Below are positions 1 through 7,940 of a stretch of DNA of 64,000 bases, piece by piece. Where the stretch lies: assembly GCA_023437365.1 (NCBI GenBank), contig JAEZGK010000058.1:62001-126000 (forward strand). Reading direction: 5' to 3'. The notes under the pieces were generated by a model that searched no databases, was not told the DNA's origin, and saw only the letters and a program-made list of their open reading frames with translations. Within the stretch, counting starts at the first letter, position 1; every line of letters begins with the position of its first letter. The stretch comes from Bacillota bacterium. Lineage in GTDB: Bacteria > Bacillota > Clostridia > Lachnospirales > Lachnospiraceae. The translations under genes and the position numbers were made by a program.

Positions 1-866
1 AGGGAATAAAACATTTCTGAACCCCCCGGCTGCAGCACCAGCTTCATGGGTGTAAACCCGCAGGGTACCTTATTATAATAGCATTGCTTTTCCTCAAGCA
101 CTCCCTGCAGGGAAGCGCTCTCAAATATCACAGGATGAAGCAGAGAGGTATCATAACCAAAAATCGCCTCCGCATCATAAATCAAAGGCTGGAGCTTACC
201 CTCCCTAACCGCAAGGTAATAATAACCGCCTTCCACCTCGGATACCTCTGCGGAATCATCGTTGGAAGCTCGCACTGTATAAAAGGGAATACTATGCTCT
301 AAATTTTTAATTTCAGTCCAGCTTTTGAACAGGTTTGACATCTCTTTAAACTGACTGTTCTGAATTCCATAGGGAATAATCTTGGGCAGGCCATCTAAAA
401 GCTCCAGCTCTTTCTCGATACTATCCAGGTTCTCAATCGTGACCTTCCGCACCAGAGCACCGATGCTGTTATTCGGTAGGACAAAATATTTCACTGTAAT
501 CCTTAAGCCGTAAGCAGGATTGGTCTCTACCATCCAGAAGCTGTTCTTACGAATATAAAGATCTCTTTGTACCCTCTCATCAAAGGTATGGAAAGGCTCG
601 AAGAAGCTTCCGTTACACCTGACCAAGGTACGGAAGCCCTTGACCGAGGTATTCTCATACGCGGTATTTGCAGGGTTGAACTCCATGATGGCATTCCCTT
701 TGTTATGAATACCGAAGCTGTTGATACCCTGCCCGCGGTTCGTATAATAAACCCAAAGCGGAATTCCCTTCCTGCCTGCTAATCCGGGGAGGAAGCTCGA
801 AAAGGGTGGAAGCGTATCAAACCCTTCGATGATATATGTATTGTCCTGCAGCTTATAATTTCCCAT
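1..866 (-). CDS. GH94-like oligosaccharide phosphorylase, N-terminal part (runs off window)
   Basis: About 288 N-terminal residues are in the window; the gene continues past base 1. The start is an ATG at 866 with AAAGGAGG 5-6 bases upstream. Near the N terminus the protein reads FSSFLPGLAGRKGIPLWVYY followed by TNRGQGINSFG and AIMEFNPANTAY. I associate this pattern with the N-terminal beta-sandwich of GH94 enzymes such as 1,2-beta-oligoglucan phosphorylase and cellobiose phosphorylase, which split beta-glucosides with phosphate in the cytoplasm. The catalytic (alpha/alpha)6 barrel is outside the window, so the substrate cannot be assigned. A LacI regulator lies directly upstream on the same strand and is the probable controller. 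Family fairly sure, specificity open. Confidence 0.72.
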   Translation of the reverse strand, partial: MGNYKLQDNTYIIEGFDTLPPFSSFLPGLAGRKGIPLWVYYTNRGQGINSFGIHNKGNAIMEFNPANTAYENTSVKGFRTLVRCNGSFFEPFHTFDERVQRDLYIRKNSFWMVETNPAYGLRITVKYFVLPNNSIGALVRKVTIENLDSIEKELELLDGLPKIIPYGIQNSQFKEMSNLFKSWTEIKNLEHSIPFYTVRASNDDSAEVSEVEGGYYYLAVREGKLQPLIYDAEAIFGYDTSLLHPVIFESASLQGVLEEKQCYYNKVPCGFTPMKLVLQPGGSEMFYS

Positions 867-1192
867 AAATCCTCCTTTGTTTTTAAGGAGGATTTTCCTC
901 CTTTGTTTTATCAGGAGATTTTACCTCCAATAATTCTGTTCATAAGATAAGGGTCTGCATAAGGAGAATTTCGACCGTCAATAGTCTCGTATCCGGTTTT
1001 CCAAATGTAGTACCCTTGGTTAATCCTTTTATATTCTAATTTTGTTATAACAATTTATGTTGCTATGCAAATTCCGGATACAATACAATCCTTTGGTATG
1101 CCCATTCTCCTGCAATTAAGATAGACAGTAACCGGAAAAGGTGCTGTAACAAAATGATTTATGTTATCTTGTATCCCGAAAATCTAATTTGA
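867..1192 (-). promoter_or_regulatory. Leader region of the GH94-like gene with duplicated Shine-Dalgarno block
   Basis: This 326-base gap separates the LacI gene from the GH94-like gene. Next to the start codon there are two imperfect 26-base units (871-896 and 897-922), each starting on the plus strand with CCTCCTTTGTTTT, so the mRNA carries two AAAGGAGG blocks with a complementary TCCTCC between them. A palindrome TTGTTATAACAA lies at 1042-1053. No convincing sigma-A promoter was found, so expression may come by readthrough from the LacI gene. Confidence 0.4.
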
Positions 1193-2191
1193 TCAGAATC
1201 TGACTCTGCAGGTATCCCGGATGACCATGTTGGGGGATAGCCTTGTCACTGTTCCTTTCCCTGACTCTTTTAGTTCCATTAATCGAAGCAGTTCAGCGAT
1301 ACACTGATTGCCAAGCTCGATCACCGGACTATGAATCGTAGTCAGCGGTGGATTATAGTAGGAAGATAGCAGGATATCATCGAAACCGATCACACAGACA
1401 TCCTCCGGAACCTTAAGTCCTGCTTCAGTAAGCGCATGTATCGTTCCGAAAGCCATCTCATCATTGGCACAGAAGATTGCATCCGGAAGCTGTGTTCCTT
1501 TCAGAAGAAGGACCCGCATCTCGCTATAGGCGACAGCTTCTTCAAAGTAGCCCTTCATAACAATGTTCTCATCAATCGGAAGATGATACTTTTGCATTGT
1601 ATCCAAGTAACCCTGATACCTGTCGTGATCATCAAAGCCTTCGATTCCATGAAAATATCCAATTCTTCTGTGTCCCTGTTTAATTAGATATTCCATAGCA
1701 AGAGAAGCACCTTCATAATTATTAATGACCACGCTTGATATCCTGGTTCCGGTCAACTCCCTGTCAATGAAAACCATCGGCAGTTTCGTAAAGGAAAGAC
1801 GACTGATGTATTCCTCCTGCAGCCGTTCATTGAGTATAATCGCTCCCTCTACACCCGAAGCAACGATCATGCTGTAAATCTCATCTCCGGTGTTCTCATT
1901 GCTGATATATATATTTAATAAATATCCCTTCATTCTGCATTGCTTATGAATTGTCTGAATCAGGATACGATAGAAATCGCCCTGGACACTGGTCAAAAAC
2001 AAACCGATGGTATTCTTCCTACTCGTTTTTAAGAGCTTTGCGTTCATATTCGGAACATATTTCAGCTTCTCAACCGCATCCATAACCCTGCGCTTTTTAT
2101 CCTCGCTGACAACATCCACACCATTCAGTACATTCGATACTGTGGATATTGCTACACCGGCTTCTTTTGCCACATCCTTAATCGTTACCAT
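1193..2191 (-). CDS. LacI/GalR-family transcriptional regulator (LacI-1)
   Basis: 332 aa from the ATG at 2191, which has AGGAGA six bases upstream; the longer in-frame extension to 2254 lacks a ribosome-binding site and would put extra residues before the helix-turn-helix. The N terminus MVTIKDVAKEAGVAISTVSN is the classic LacI HTH, followed by the hinge helix and a periplasmic-binding-protein-like sugar sensor (FCANDEMAFG, VIGFDD). It probably represses the GH94-like gene just downstream and itself: a palindrome close to AGTAATNGCNATTACT sits at its own promoter start (2355-2370). Ligand unknown; a glucoside released by the phosphorylase pathway is inferred from position only. Confidence 0.9.
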   Translation of the reverse strand: MVTIKDVAKEAGVAISTVSNVLNGVDVVSEDKKRRVMDAVEKLKYVPNMNAKLLKTSRKNTIGLFLTSVQGDFYRILIQTIHKQCRMKGYLLNIYISNENTGDEIYSMIVASGVEGAIILNERLQEEYISRLSFTKLPMVFIDRELTGTRISSVVINNYEGASLAMEYLIKQGHRRIGYFHGIEGFDDHDRYQGYLDTMQKYHLPIDENIVMKGYFEEAVAYSEMRVLLLKGTQLPDAIFCANDEMAFGTIHALTEAGLKVPEDVCVIGFDDILLSSYYNPPLTTIHSPVIELGNQCIAELLRLMELKESGKGTVTRLSPNMVIRDTCRVRF

Positions 2192-2354
2192 AGTATCTCT
2201 CCTGACTATACTGTAATTGCCATTGGAACGGCATCCATGAATACCGCTGAACACATCAGGATGACAAATAGTAGGGATACTATTTTATCGAGGAGGATCA
2301 TCCTGAAATGAAAACAGCGATATTCTTGAATACTCTCTTATAACTCCCCATCAT

Positions 2355-2406
2355 AGTAATCGCAATTACTGATATTAATTATAATACGAGTTTCAAGATC
2401 CTGCAA
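2355..2406 (-). promoter_or_regulatory. Promoter and LacI-type operator of lacI-1
   Basis: On the minus strand TTGCAG (2401-2406) and TATAAT (2378-2383) are 17 bases apart. The predicted start, about 2371, abuts a 16-base palindrome at 2355-2370 (AGTAATTGCGATTACT, two mismatched positions) with a central GC as in LacI-family operators. The leader would be about 180 bases. A second LacI-like core, AAACGTTT, occurs at 2567-2574. Nothing else was recognised in 2192-2599. Confidence 0.55.
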
Positions 2407-2599
2407 TAGTAAAAACATTTTTATAAGGATTTTTCGGCATTTTTTGTGATTTCAGAATTTGATTAGTCTGATATTGATTTATTTTTAAGATACTTGTCAA
2501 TCTATTTGCAATATTATTTTATATTACTTAATCATTTTGTTTAAAATCACACAAATATTTTATTCGAAACGTTTTTATATCAGTATCTAATGTATTATT

Positions 2600-2839
2600 T
2601 CAATTCCCACCTTTTGGAGCAGAGTTATGATACGGCGGTGCAGGCTGGGCATTCTGACCGTCCTGAGGTACAGAAGGCTGTTCCAGGCAAAAGCTGATCA
2701 GTCGATCCGTCACCTCATCCATCTCTCTCTGAAAAAAAGCACTTTGATAATAAGAGGTCGCAAACACCTGCATTTGTCCGTAATGGCATATCTCTTTGAC
2801 GTAATCCCGGATGATTTTCTTTTTCTCATATATATCCAC
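2600..2839 (-). CDS. Small hypothetical protein
   Basis: 79 aa from a GTG at 2839 preceded by GGGAGG seven bases upstream; the longer ATG form at 2872 has no ribosome-binding site. The N-terminal half is helical and charged (MDIYEKKKIIRDYVKEICHY). The last 25 residues are Pro/Gln/Asn rich (QPSVPQDGQNAQPAPPYHNS). No signal peptide, membrane segment or known motif was recognised. It stands alone between the esterase terminator and the lacI-1 promoter region, on the same strand as both. The good RBS and sensible composition argue for a real gene; function unknown. Confidence 0.5.
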   Translation of the reverse strand: MDIYEKKKIIRDYVKEICHYGQMQVFATSYYQSAFFQREMDEVTDRLISFCLEQPSVPQDGQNAQPAPPYHNSAPKGGN

Positions 2840-3057
2840 AGCTTTCCCTCCCAACCGACAAACACTCCACATCTCCGGTAAATAACCAATGCATATATTC
2901 CAAAATCCTTTGCAACAGGATTCTTTTATCCTAAAGCATCACACAGCTTCTCCATTCGATGATTGATCTATACTACCATTTATATCAGGGGTTCCTTAGG
3001 ATTATTCCAAAGACGACCGGGGATTTTACTTAGAACATCGCTTCTGCCGAGGAAAAC

Positions 3058-3107
3058 GAAAAAGCTGATGTCCGGTTACCAGCATGGCGGGTATCCCGGG
3101 CATCAGC
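3058..3107 (-). terminator. Rho-independent terminator after the GH130/SGNH unit
   Basis: On the minus strand GCTGATG (3101-3107) pairs with CATCAGC (3064-3070), extended by CCGG/CCGG and TACC/GGTA, and is followed by TTTTTCGTTTT. It lies just after the SGNH esterase stop codon. Confidence 0.85.
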
Positions 3108-3133
3108 CCAAATATATCCTATGTATTTTATCA

Positions 3134-4300
3134 CTAAGCAGTAATCACCGAAGCCAGATAGAATTCCTTCTCCGGTATCTCTATATCCAGGATGATTTCG
3201 ACGATATGCTTTCCTCTTTCCTCTGATTTGAGCACATCCTGAAGGTACAGGCAATCCCCCCAGCTCTCGTCAAAGTTGGCATCTAAAATCACAGCCTGCT
3301 CCTCCTGCCCGTCAATGATTGCTCTCGCGACAGGAGCCGGGTGAACTGCATATTTTCTGTATTGCACCGAGATCAGCCAGCCCTCTACTTCAAATCGTAT
3401 TCTACTTCCGGCACTTTTCGCTGCCCAGCCATAGCGGAATACATCCCAGACACCGTTCTTCTCCGTATCATCCTTACGAAAACCCACGGCTGTCGGATCA
3501 CAGTTTCTGCTGCTTCTCCTGACAGAACCAAAGTAGCGATTCGGGGTTAGCGGTGCTGCAGGTATCCGAAAGGCCTTCTGTGCGTCTATTGCCTCCCCGA
3601 CGGAAGCAGCAGGAGGATCGCAGCTCTCTTTCTTCAGCTCCTCATAGAACTGTTCCAACAGCTGACAGATGACACCGGCAACCAATCGATGACCATAATC
3701 GTTGGGATGAAGGTTATCCGCGCTGATGTCCGTATTCTTTATTCTGCCATTCCTGATTTCTTCAAAAATACTTGCCTTCATGCTGACAATCGGAAGATCG
3801 TAATATTTACCAATCTCATTATGCACCCGTTCGGCATTGTATCCACTATCATAGAGTACATTATTGAACATGAATACCGCAGGTTCGCCCGGATCCAATA
3901 AGATCGTTCTGATCAGACCCTCAAAGGCCTCCCGGAATACCTCATCATCGCTGTCATTGACACTAAACTCCACGAATACTATATCAGGCTCTTTGCTCAG
4001 CACATCCTCCTGCACCCTGGCCACACCGAATTTAGAGGTGGTCGCTCCTACACCTGCATTGATATATTCTATCTCAGCATCAGGAAACCTTTCCTTCCAC
4101 CAGGAATAAACCAGATAGGCATAACAGCCCTCTGCAGTTGTTGCAGCCGCACCGGCAGTAATTGATCCACCCAGGAAGGCAACCCTGATCCTTTCTCCCT
4201 CCATGGCTCGTTTCATAACCCGGCTCATGCGCATAGAATTGCCTCTATGGAGGATCCCTCTCTCGTATACTTCCTCAAAGTGAATCATACTGATCTCCAT
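3134..4300 (-). CDS. Two-domain SGNH/GDSL hydrolase, possible acetylmannan esterase (CE17-like)
   Basis: 388 aa. Residues about 35-215 form an SGNH hydrolase domain: block I GGSITAG with the nucleophile Ser, block III FSVNDSD, and the Asp/His pair in DNLHPNDYGH. Residues about 220-388 look like a beta-sandwich, a likely carbohydrate-binding domain. No signal peptide, so it should act in the cytoplasm. It is the last gene of a unit with a GH130 mannoside phosphorylase 40 bases upstream. The layout (SGNH first, binding-type domain second, beside GH130) resembles the CE17 acetylmannan esterase of the Roseburia mannan locus, so removal of acetyl groups from imported mannooligosaccharides is inferred. 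The start could also be the ATG at 4288, which has GGAG six bases upstream. Confidence 0.75.
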   Translation of the reverse strand: MEISMIHFEEVYERGILHRGNSMRMSRVMKRAMEGERIRVAFLGGSITAGAAATTAEGCYAYLVYSWWKERFPDAEIEYINAGVGATTSKFGVARVQEDVLSKEPDIVFVEFSVNDSDDEVFREAFEGLIRTILLDPGEPAVFMFNNVLYDSGYNAERVHNEIGKYYDLPIVSMKASIFEEIRNGRIKNTDISADNLHPNDYGHRLVAGVICQLLEQFYEELKKESCDPPAASVGEAIDAQKAFRIPAAPLTPNRYFGSVRRSSRNCDPTAVGFRKDDTEKNGVWDVFRYGWAAKSAGSRIRFEVEGWLISVQYRKYAVHPAPVARAIIDGQEEQAVILDANFDESWGDCLYLQDVLKSEERGKHIVEIILDIEIPEKEFYLASVITA

Positions 4301-4339
4301 TCTACCACCCTGCGGGGGTACAACAGCAGAAGTCTAGCT

Positions 4340-5359
4340 CTACATTCTGCCGATTTCCTTGTCATCCTCATTCGCGCTGTCATTTGCCTTCACATAATCG
4401 ACAATCTCCTCCACAGTCGTAAACGCCATGCCGACGTAGCTGTCCGCCGCGCCATAATAGATGGCAATTCTTCCGGTCGCAGCATCCGTAAGCGCTGCAC
4501 AGGGGAATACGACATTCGGGACAAAGCCTCTTTCCTCATACCATTGCTCAGGGGTGAGGATAAAATTATTACATCTGTATTTCACCATAGATGGATTATC
4601 AATATCCAGAATGCAAGCACCCATGCTGTAAACATATCCGTTACAGGTACCTGTAACACCATGATAGAATAACAGCCAGCCCTCACTGGTTTCAATCGGA
4701 GCTGCTCCTCCCCCGATCTTCAAGGATTGCCACCATTGCTTGCCACGTGCCATCACATGTCTGTGTTTTCCCCAGAAGGTAAGATCCGGACTTTCACTCA
4801 GGAATACATCCCCAAAGGGAGTATGTCCGCTGTCACTCGGTCTGGAGAGCAGCATGAAATTGCCATGCACCTTTCTTGGGAATAAAACACCGTTTCTATT
4901 AAAGGGAAGGAAGGGATTCTCGATTCTTGTAAAGGTCTTGAAATCCTTCGTCTTAGCCATACCCAATGCTGCTCCGTAAAAGTCGGTGCACCAGATAATA
5001 TAGTAAGTATCCTCCACCAGAATCAAGCGGGGATCATAAGCATAGCGCGGCAGGTAGGGTTGTCCGTCTTCGTCTGTAAAAGGAATTTTGTTCGTATCAT
5101 AGGTCCAATGAATGCCATCCTCACTATACCCCATATATAAATGCGGAATTCCGTCCACCTGCTCCGCGCGGAATACACCGAGGAACTTACCCCGGTAGGG
5201 TACTACTGCGCTGTTGAATATTCTTGCCACACCCGGAAACGGATTCCGATTGATAATCGGATTCTCTGAATATCTCCATACAGGTCCTACACAATCGACG
5301 GGTTTTTCCTGCCAGGGGATATTCGGTAAATCATAAGATAACATTTTAACTTTACTCAT
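4340..5359 (-). CDS. GH130 beta-mannoside phosphorylase (mannooligosaccharide type)
   Basis: 339 aa from the ATG at 5359, which has AAAGGAGTG upstream; the ORF extends to 5380 without support. GH130 five-bladed propeller signatures are present: NPIINRNPFPGVARIFNSA near the N terminus, YDPRLI with the probable general-acid Asp, GGGAAPIETSEGWLLFYHGV and FVPNVVFPC. Length and motifs are closest to the GH130_2 group, which phosphorolyses beta-1,4-mannooligosaccharides to mannose-1-phosphate in the cytoplasm; beta-1,2-mannoside phosphorylases are an alternative. It follows lacI-2 and precedes the SGNH esterase. The partner GH130 at 6741-7919 handles mannosyl-glucose, so the two would divide the chain-length range between them. 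Confidence 0.82.
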   Translation of the reverse strand: MSKVKMLSYDLPNIPWQEKPVDCVGPVWRYSENPIINRNPFPGVARIFNSAVVPYRGKFLGVFRAEQVDGIPHLYMGYSEDGIHWTYDTNKIPFTDEDGQPYLPRYAYDPRLILVEDTYYIIWCTDFYGAALGMAKTKDFKTFTRIENPFLPFNRNGVLFPRKVHGNFMLLSRPSDSGHTPFGDVFLSESPDLTFWGKHRHVMARGKQWWQSLKIGGGAAPIETSEGWLLFYHGVTGTCNGYVYSMGACILDIDNPSMVKYRCNNFILTPEQWYEERGFVPNVVFPCAALTDAATGRIAIYYGAADSYVGMAFTTVEEIVDYVKANDSANEDDKEIGRM

Positions 5360-5396
5360 TGGATACACTCCTTTATTCATGATTGATGTCTAGAAA

Positions 5397-5438
5397 GATT
5401 AAAAACTGAGCAAAGCCGGCAAGTTCCTTACTCAGTTT
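5397..5438 (-). terminator. Terminator or attenuator between lacI-2 and the GH130 gene
   Basis: On the minus strand AAACTGAG and CTCAGTTT (5431-5438 and 5403-5410) form an 8-bp stem with a long loop, followed by TTTTTAATC. It lies between lacI-2 and the next gene of the unit, with only about 40 bases to the GH130 start and no clear promoter there, so partial readthrough is likely. Confidence 0.6.
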
Positions 5439-5479
5439 GTAATTCGCTGATTTTAATTCTACTCTGTTTATGCTGTTTC

Positions 5480-6517
5480 CTACCTACTCTTATTCGAGGA
5501 TTGACGGAAGATGATTTCTACACCGATAAAGATAACCTCCTTCGGGAAGGTTGGATTCTGTATTCTCCACATCAATTGCTGTACGAGGCGCCTACCCAGA
5601 CGCTGGTTGCCGACACGTACTGTCGTCAGGAAGGGTTCCACCTGTGCCATACCCTCGACGTTATCATATCCTGTTACTGCAACATCCTGAGGAACGGATA
5701 GCCCTCTGCTTCTTAAGCAGCGGATCACATCCAGGGCAATATCGTCATTTGCACAGACAATCGCTTCCGGCAGGACGGAAAAACCGTCCAGGGCCTTTTC
5801 CACTTCTGCTGTTTTATAAAACTTATAGTCCGGATGATAGGTTGCCACGATGGAAGGGTCCACCTTGATCCCCGCCTCCTCCAATGCGTTGACATAACCC
5901 TGATATCGGTCACCGATGGTCTTGCAGTAGGTAATGTCACCGATAAAGCCTATCCGAGTTAATCCTTGGGATACCAGCTCTGCAGTGATCTTCTTAATAC
6001 TGTTTGTGCCTTCACATACAATAATATCTCCATAATTTGCAATGCTGTCCAGATTACTCGGTGCATCCAGAAATACAACCGGAATATTTTGATTCATAAT
6101 TTGATCGACATATTCCTTGGTGAATACGCTTAAAATAATGATACCGCTTACCTCTGCCTGTAAATCCAGCGGCAGCACCAGCTTCTTCTCATCCTGCTCA
6201 CTAATAAAATTGAATTGGAGCTTACAGCCGAATTTATTCAGTTCATCTGAGATACCCATGATGATGCTGTTCCAGAACACCGAAATCTCTCTACGGGTCA
6301 GAACAACAATCGTTTTGGTATCCCCGATCCTATTGCGTAGCTTAAATTCGTTCATCACGACCGGAGAAAGCTTGGAATAACCCATCTCATAGGCCTTCTC
6401 GATAACGACATATCTGGTCTCGTAGGAAACCGTATCACTGTTGTTTAAAGCTTTAGCCACTGTATTCCTGGACAAATGAAGTTCCTTCGCCACATCCTGA
6501 ATTGTAACCTTTTTCAT
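5480..6517 (-). CDS. LacI/GalR-family transcriptional regulator (LacI-2)
   Basis: 345 aa; ATG at 6517 with GAGGAGAA upstream. The HTH is MKKVTIQDVAKELHLSRNTV, slightly variant (HLSRNTVAKALN) compared with the usual VSxxTVSxxLN. The sensor domain follows (VCANDDIALDVI, VTGYDN near the C-terminal third). It sits between the mannosylglucose phosphorylase gene and the second GH130 gene and has its own promoter and operator-like palindromes (6593-6657), so it probably controls itself and the GH130-esterase pair downstream. A mannooligosaccharide or mannose derivative as effector is inferred. Confidence 0.9.
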   Translation of the reverse strand: MKKVTIQDVAKELHLSRNTVAKALNNSDTVSYETRYVVIEKAYEMGYSKLSPVVMNEFKLRNRIGDTKTIVVLTRREISVFWNSIIMGISDELNKFGCKLQFNFISEQDEKKLVLPLDLQAEVSGIIILSVFTKEYVDQIMNQNIPVVFLDAPSNLDSIANYGDIIVCEGTNSIKKITAELVSQGLTRIGFIGDITYCKTIGDRYQGYVNALEEAGIKVDPSIVATYHPDYKFYKTAEVEKALDGFSVLPEAIVCANDDIALDVIRCLRSRGLSVPQDVAVTGYDNVEGMAQVEPFLTTVRVGNQRLGRRLVQQLMWRIQNPTFPKEVIFIGVEIIFRQSSNKSR

Positions 6518-6592
6518 TGCTTTTCTTCTCCTCTCACAGCCACTCTGTCAGCTTTCACAGAACAGCTAATTCAGGTTATTATTAAGCATTGT

Positions 6593-6657
6593 AATGCAAG
6601 TGCTTTACATTCACAAACTCCTGTGCAATTATATTGCATAATTATTGCACTGTATAA
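6593..6657 (-). promoter_or_regulatory. Promoter and operator-like palindromes upstream of lacI-2
   Basis: On the minus strand TTATAC (6652-6657) and TATAAT (6628-6633) are 18 bases apart. The -10 box lies inside a palindrome TGCAATNNNATTGCA (6624-6638). Downstream of the predicted start is an imperfect palindrome AATGNAANNNNNTTNCATT at 6593-6611, a position where a bound LacI protein would block transcription. Confidence 0.5.
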
Positions 6658-6740
6658 GCGAAGTTTACTACATGAGAGCTGCTTTTTCAAGCACATTATT
6701 CTGCGTTGAAACCCAAATGAGAGTAGATACACAAGTTATA

Positions 6741-7919
6741 TCAGTGATTGTCATTTTCCATTAACAGCTTGAGATTTCTTCTGATCAGGTCACACCTTTG
6801 CTGTACGCATTCCACTGATCTAAGGGGGTCCGAGGGTGTATGGAAGGTATAGTCCACCAGTCTCTCCACTGTGGTTGAGGCAACATGCAGACGGGTATCC
6901 GAAGATGCATAATAGATATATACCTCCCCGTTATCCTTAGCGATTGCTCCGTTGGTAAATACCACGTTGGATACATCTCCGACCCTTTCTTCTCCTATTG
7001 GTGCTATGTAGAAGCCGGAGGGCTCTGCGATTACCTTGGTCGGATCCTGTAAGTCAGTGGCAAATACATAGATGACATAGCGTAAGCCTGCAGCGGTATT
7101 TCTAACTCCATGCGCAATATGAATCCAGCCCTTCTCTGTCTTGATCGGCACCGCACCGGCACCGTTCTTGGCTTCGGTTATGGTATGGTATTTTCTTCTG
7201 CTGGTGATAAGCTCTTCGTTAATGACCGCTTTCTCCAGATCCTCACAGAAGCCTACACCAATCCCTCCACCGGAGCCTGTCTCAATAAAGCCGTCCATTG
7301 GTCTGGTGTAGAACATATATTGTCCGTTAACAAACTCAGGATGCAGCACGACATTTCTCTGCTGAGGGGACTGAAGCGTCTTTAAATTATTCAATCTTTC
7401 CCAATGCTTCAAGTCTTTGGTTCTGACAATTCCGGCCTCCGCTACGGCAGCAGAAAGATCATTGCTGGTATTATCCTTGCTTTCGGAGCAGAATACTCCA
7501 TAGATGTACCCATCCTCGTGCTTGGTCAAACGCATATCATACACATTGGTTTCTTCCTTGTGAGTATCGGGCAGCTCCACCGGATAATCCCAGAAGCGAA
7601 AACCATCCACCGGGCTATCACTCTCTGCCACACCAAAAAAGGATTTTCTGTCATTCCCTTCAATTCTGGCCACCAGATAATATTTTCCGTTCAGCTCAAT
7701 GGCTCCGGAATTAAATACGGCATTCACACCAAGTCTCTCCATGAAAAACGGATTGGTCTTCTCATCCAGATCGTATTTCCAGAATAACGGAATATGCTCG
7801 TTCGTCAGCACCGGATTCACATAACGATCATACATTCCTGTATATAGTGTACTTTTCTCATTCTTTCTTTCAATCAACTGACGGTATTTCTCAAGCTCTA
7901 TGTAATAATTGGGATGCAT
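6741..7919 (-). CDS. 4-O-beta-D-mannosyl-D-glucose phosphorylase (GH130_1)
   Basis: 392 aa from the ATG at 7919 with AAGGAG seven bases upstream (a TTG two codons earlier is less likely). It converts mannosyl-beta-1,4-glucose plus phosphate to mannose-1-phosphate and glucose in the cytoplasm. Family marks: NSGAIELNGKYYLVARIEG, FFGVAESDSPVDGFRFWDYP, NVYDMRL with the likely catalytic Asp near residue 128 (close to the known position in the Bacteroides fragilis enzyme), and GAGAVPIKTEKGWIHIAHGV. The cellobiose 2-epimerase gene ends 21 bases upstream; the two enzymes act in sequence on beta-1,4-mannobiose. This pairing makes the assignment firm. Confidence 0.9.
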   Translation of the reverse strand: MHPNYYIELEKYRQLIERKNEKSTLYTGMYDRYVNPVLTNEHIPLFWKYDLDEKTNPFFMERLGVNAVFNSGAIELNGKYYLVARIEGNDRKSFFGVAESDSPVDGFRFWDYPVELPDTHKEETNVYDMRLTKHEDGYIYGVFCSESKDNTSNDLSAAVAEAGIVRTKDLKHWERLNNLKTLQSPQQRNVVLHPEFVNGQYMFYTRPMDGFIETGSGGGIGVGFCEDLEKAVINEELITSRRKYHTITEAKNGAGAVPIKTEKGWIHIAHGVRNTAAGLRYVIYVFATDLQDPTKVIAEPSGFYIAPIGEERVGDVSNVVFTNGAIAKDNGEVYIYYASSDTRLHVASTTVERLVDYTFHTPSDPLRSVECVQQRCDLIRRNLKLLMENDNH

Positions 7920-7940
7920 AAGCAAACTCCTTCCTGTAGA

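Noticed and set aside
84..782. Plus-strand frames at 84-302 and 567-782
   Set aside because: They are antisense to the clear GH94-like coding region and lack ribosome-binding sites.
2963..3254. Frames across 2963-3254 on both strands
   Set aside because: They overlap the esterase terminator hairpin and the 3' end of the esterase; no start signal.
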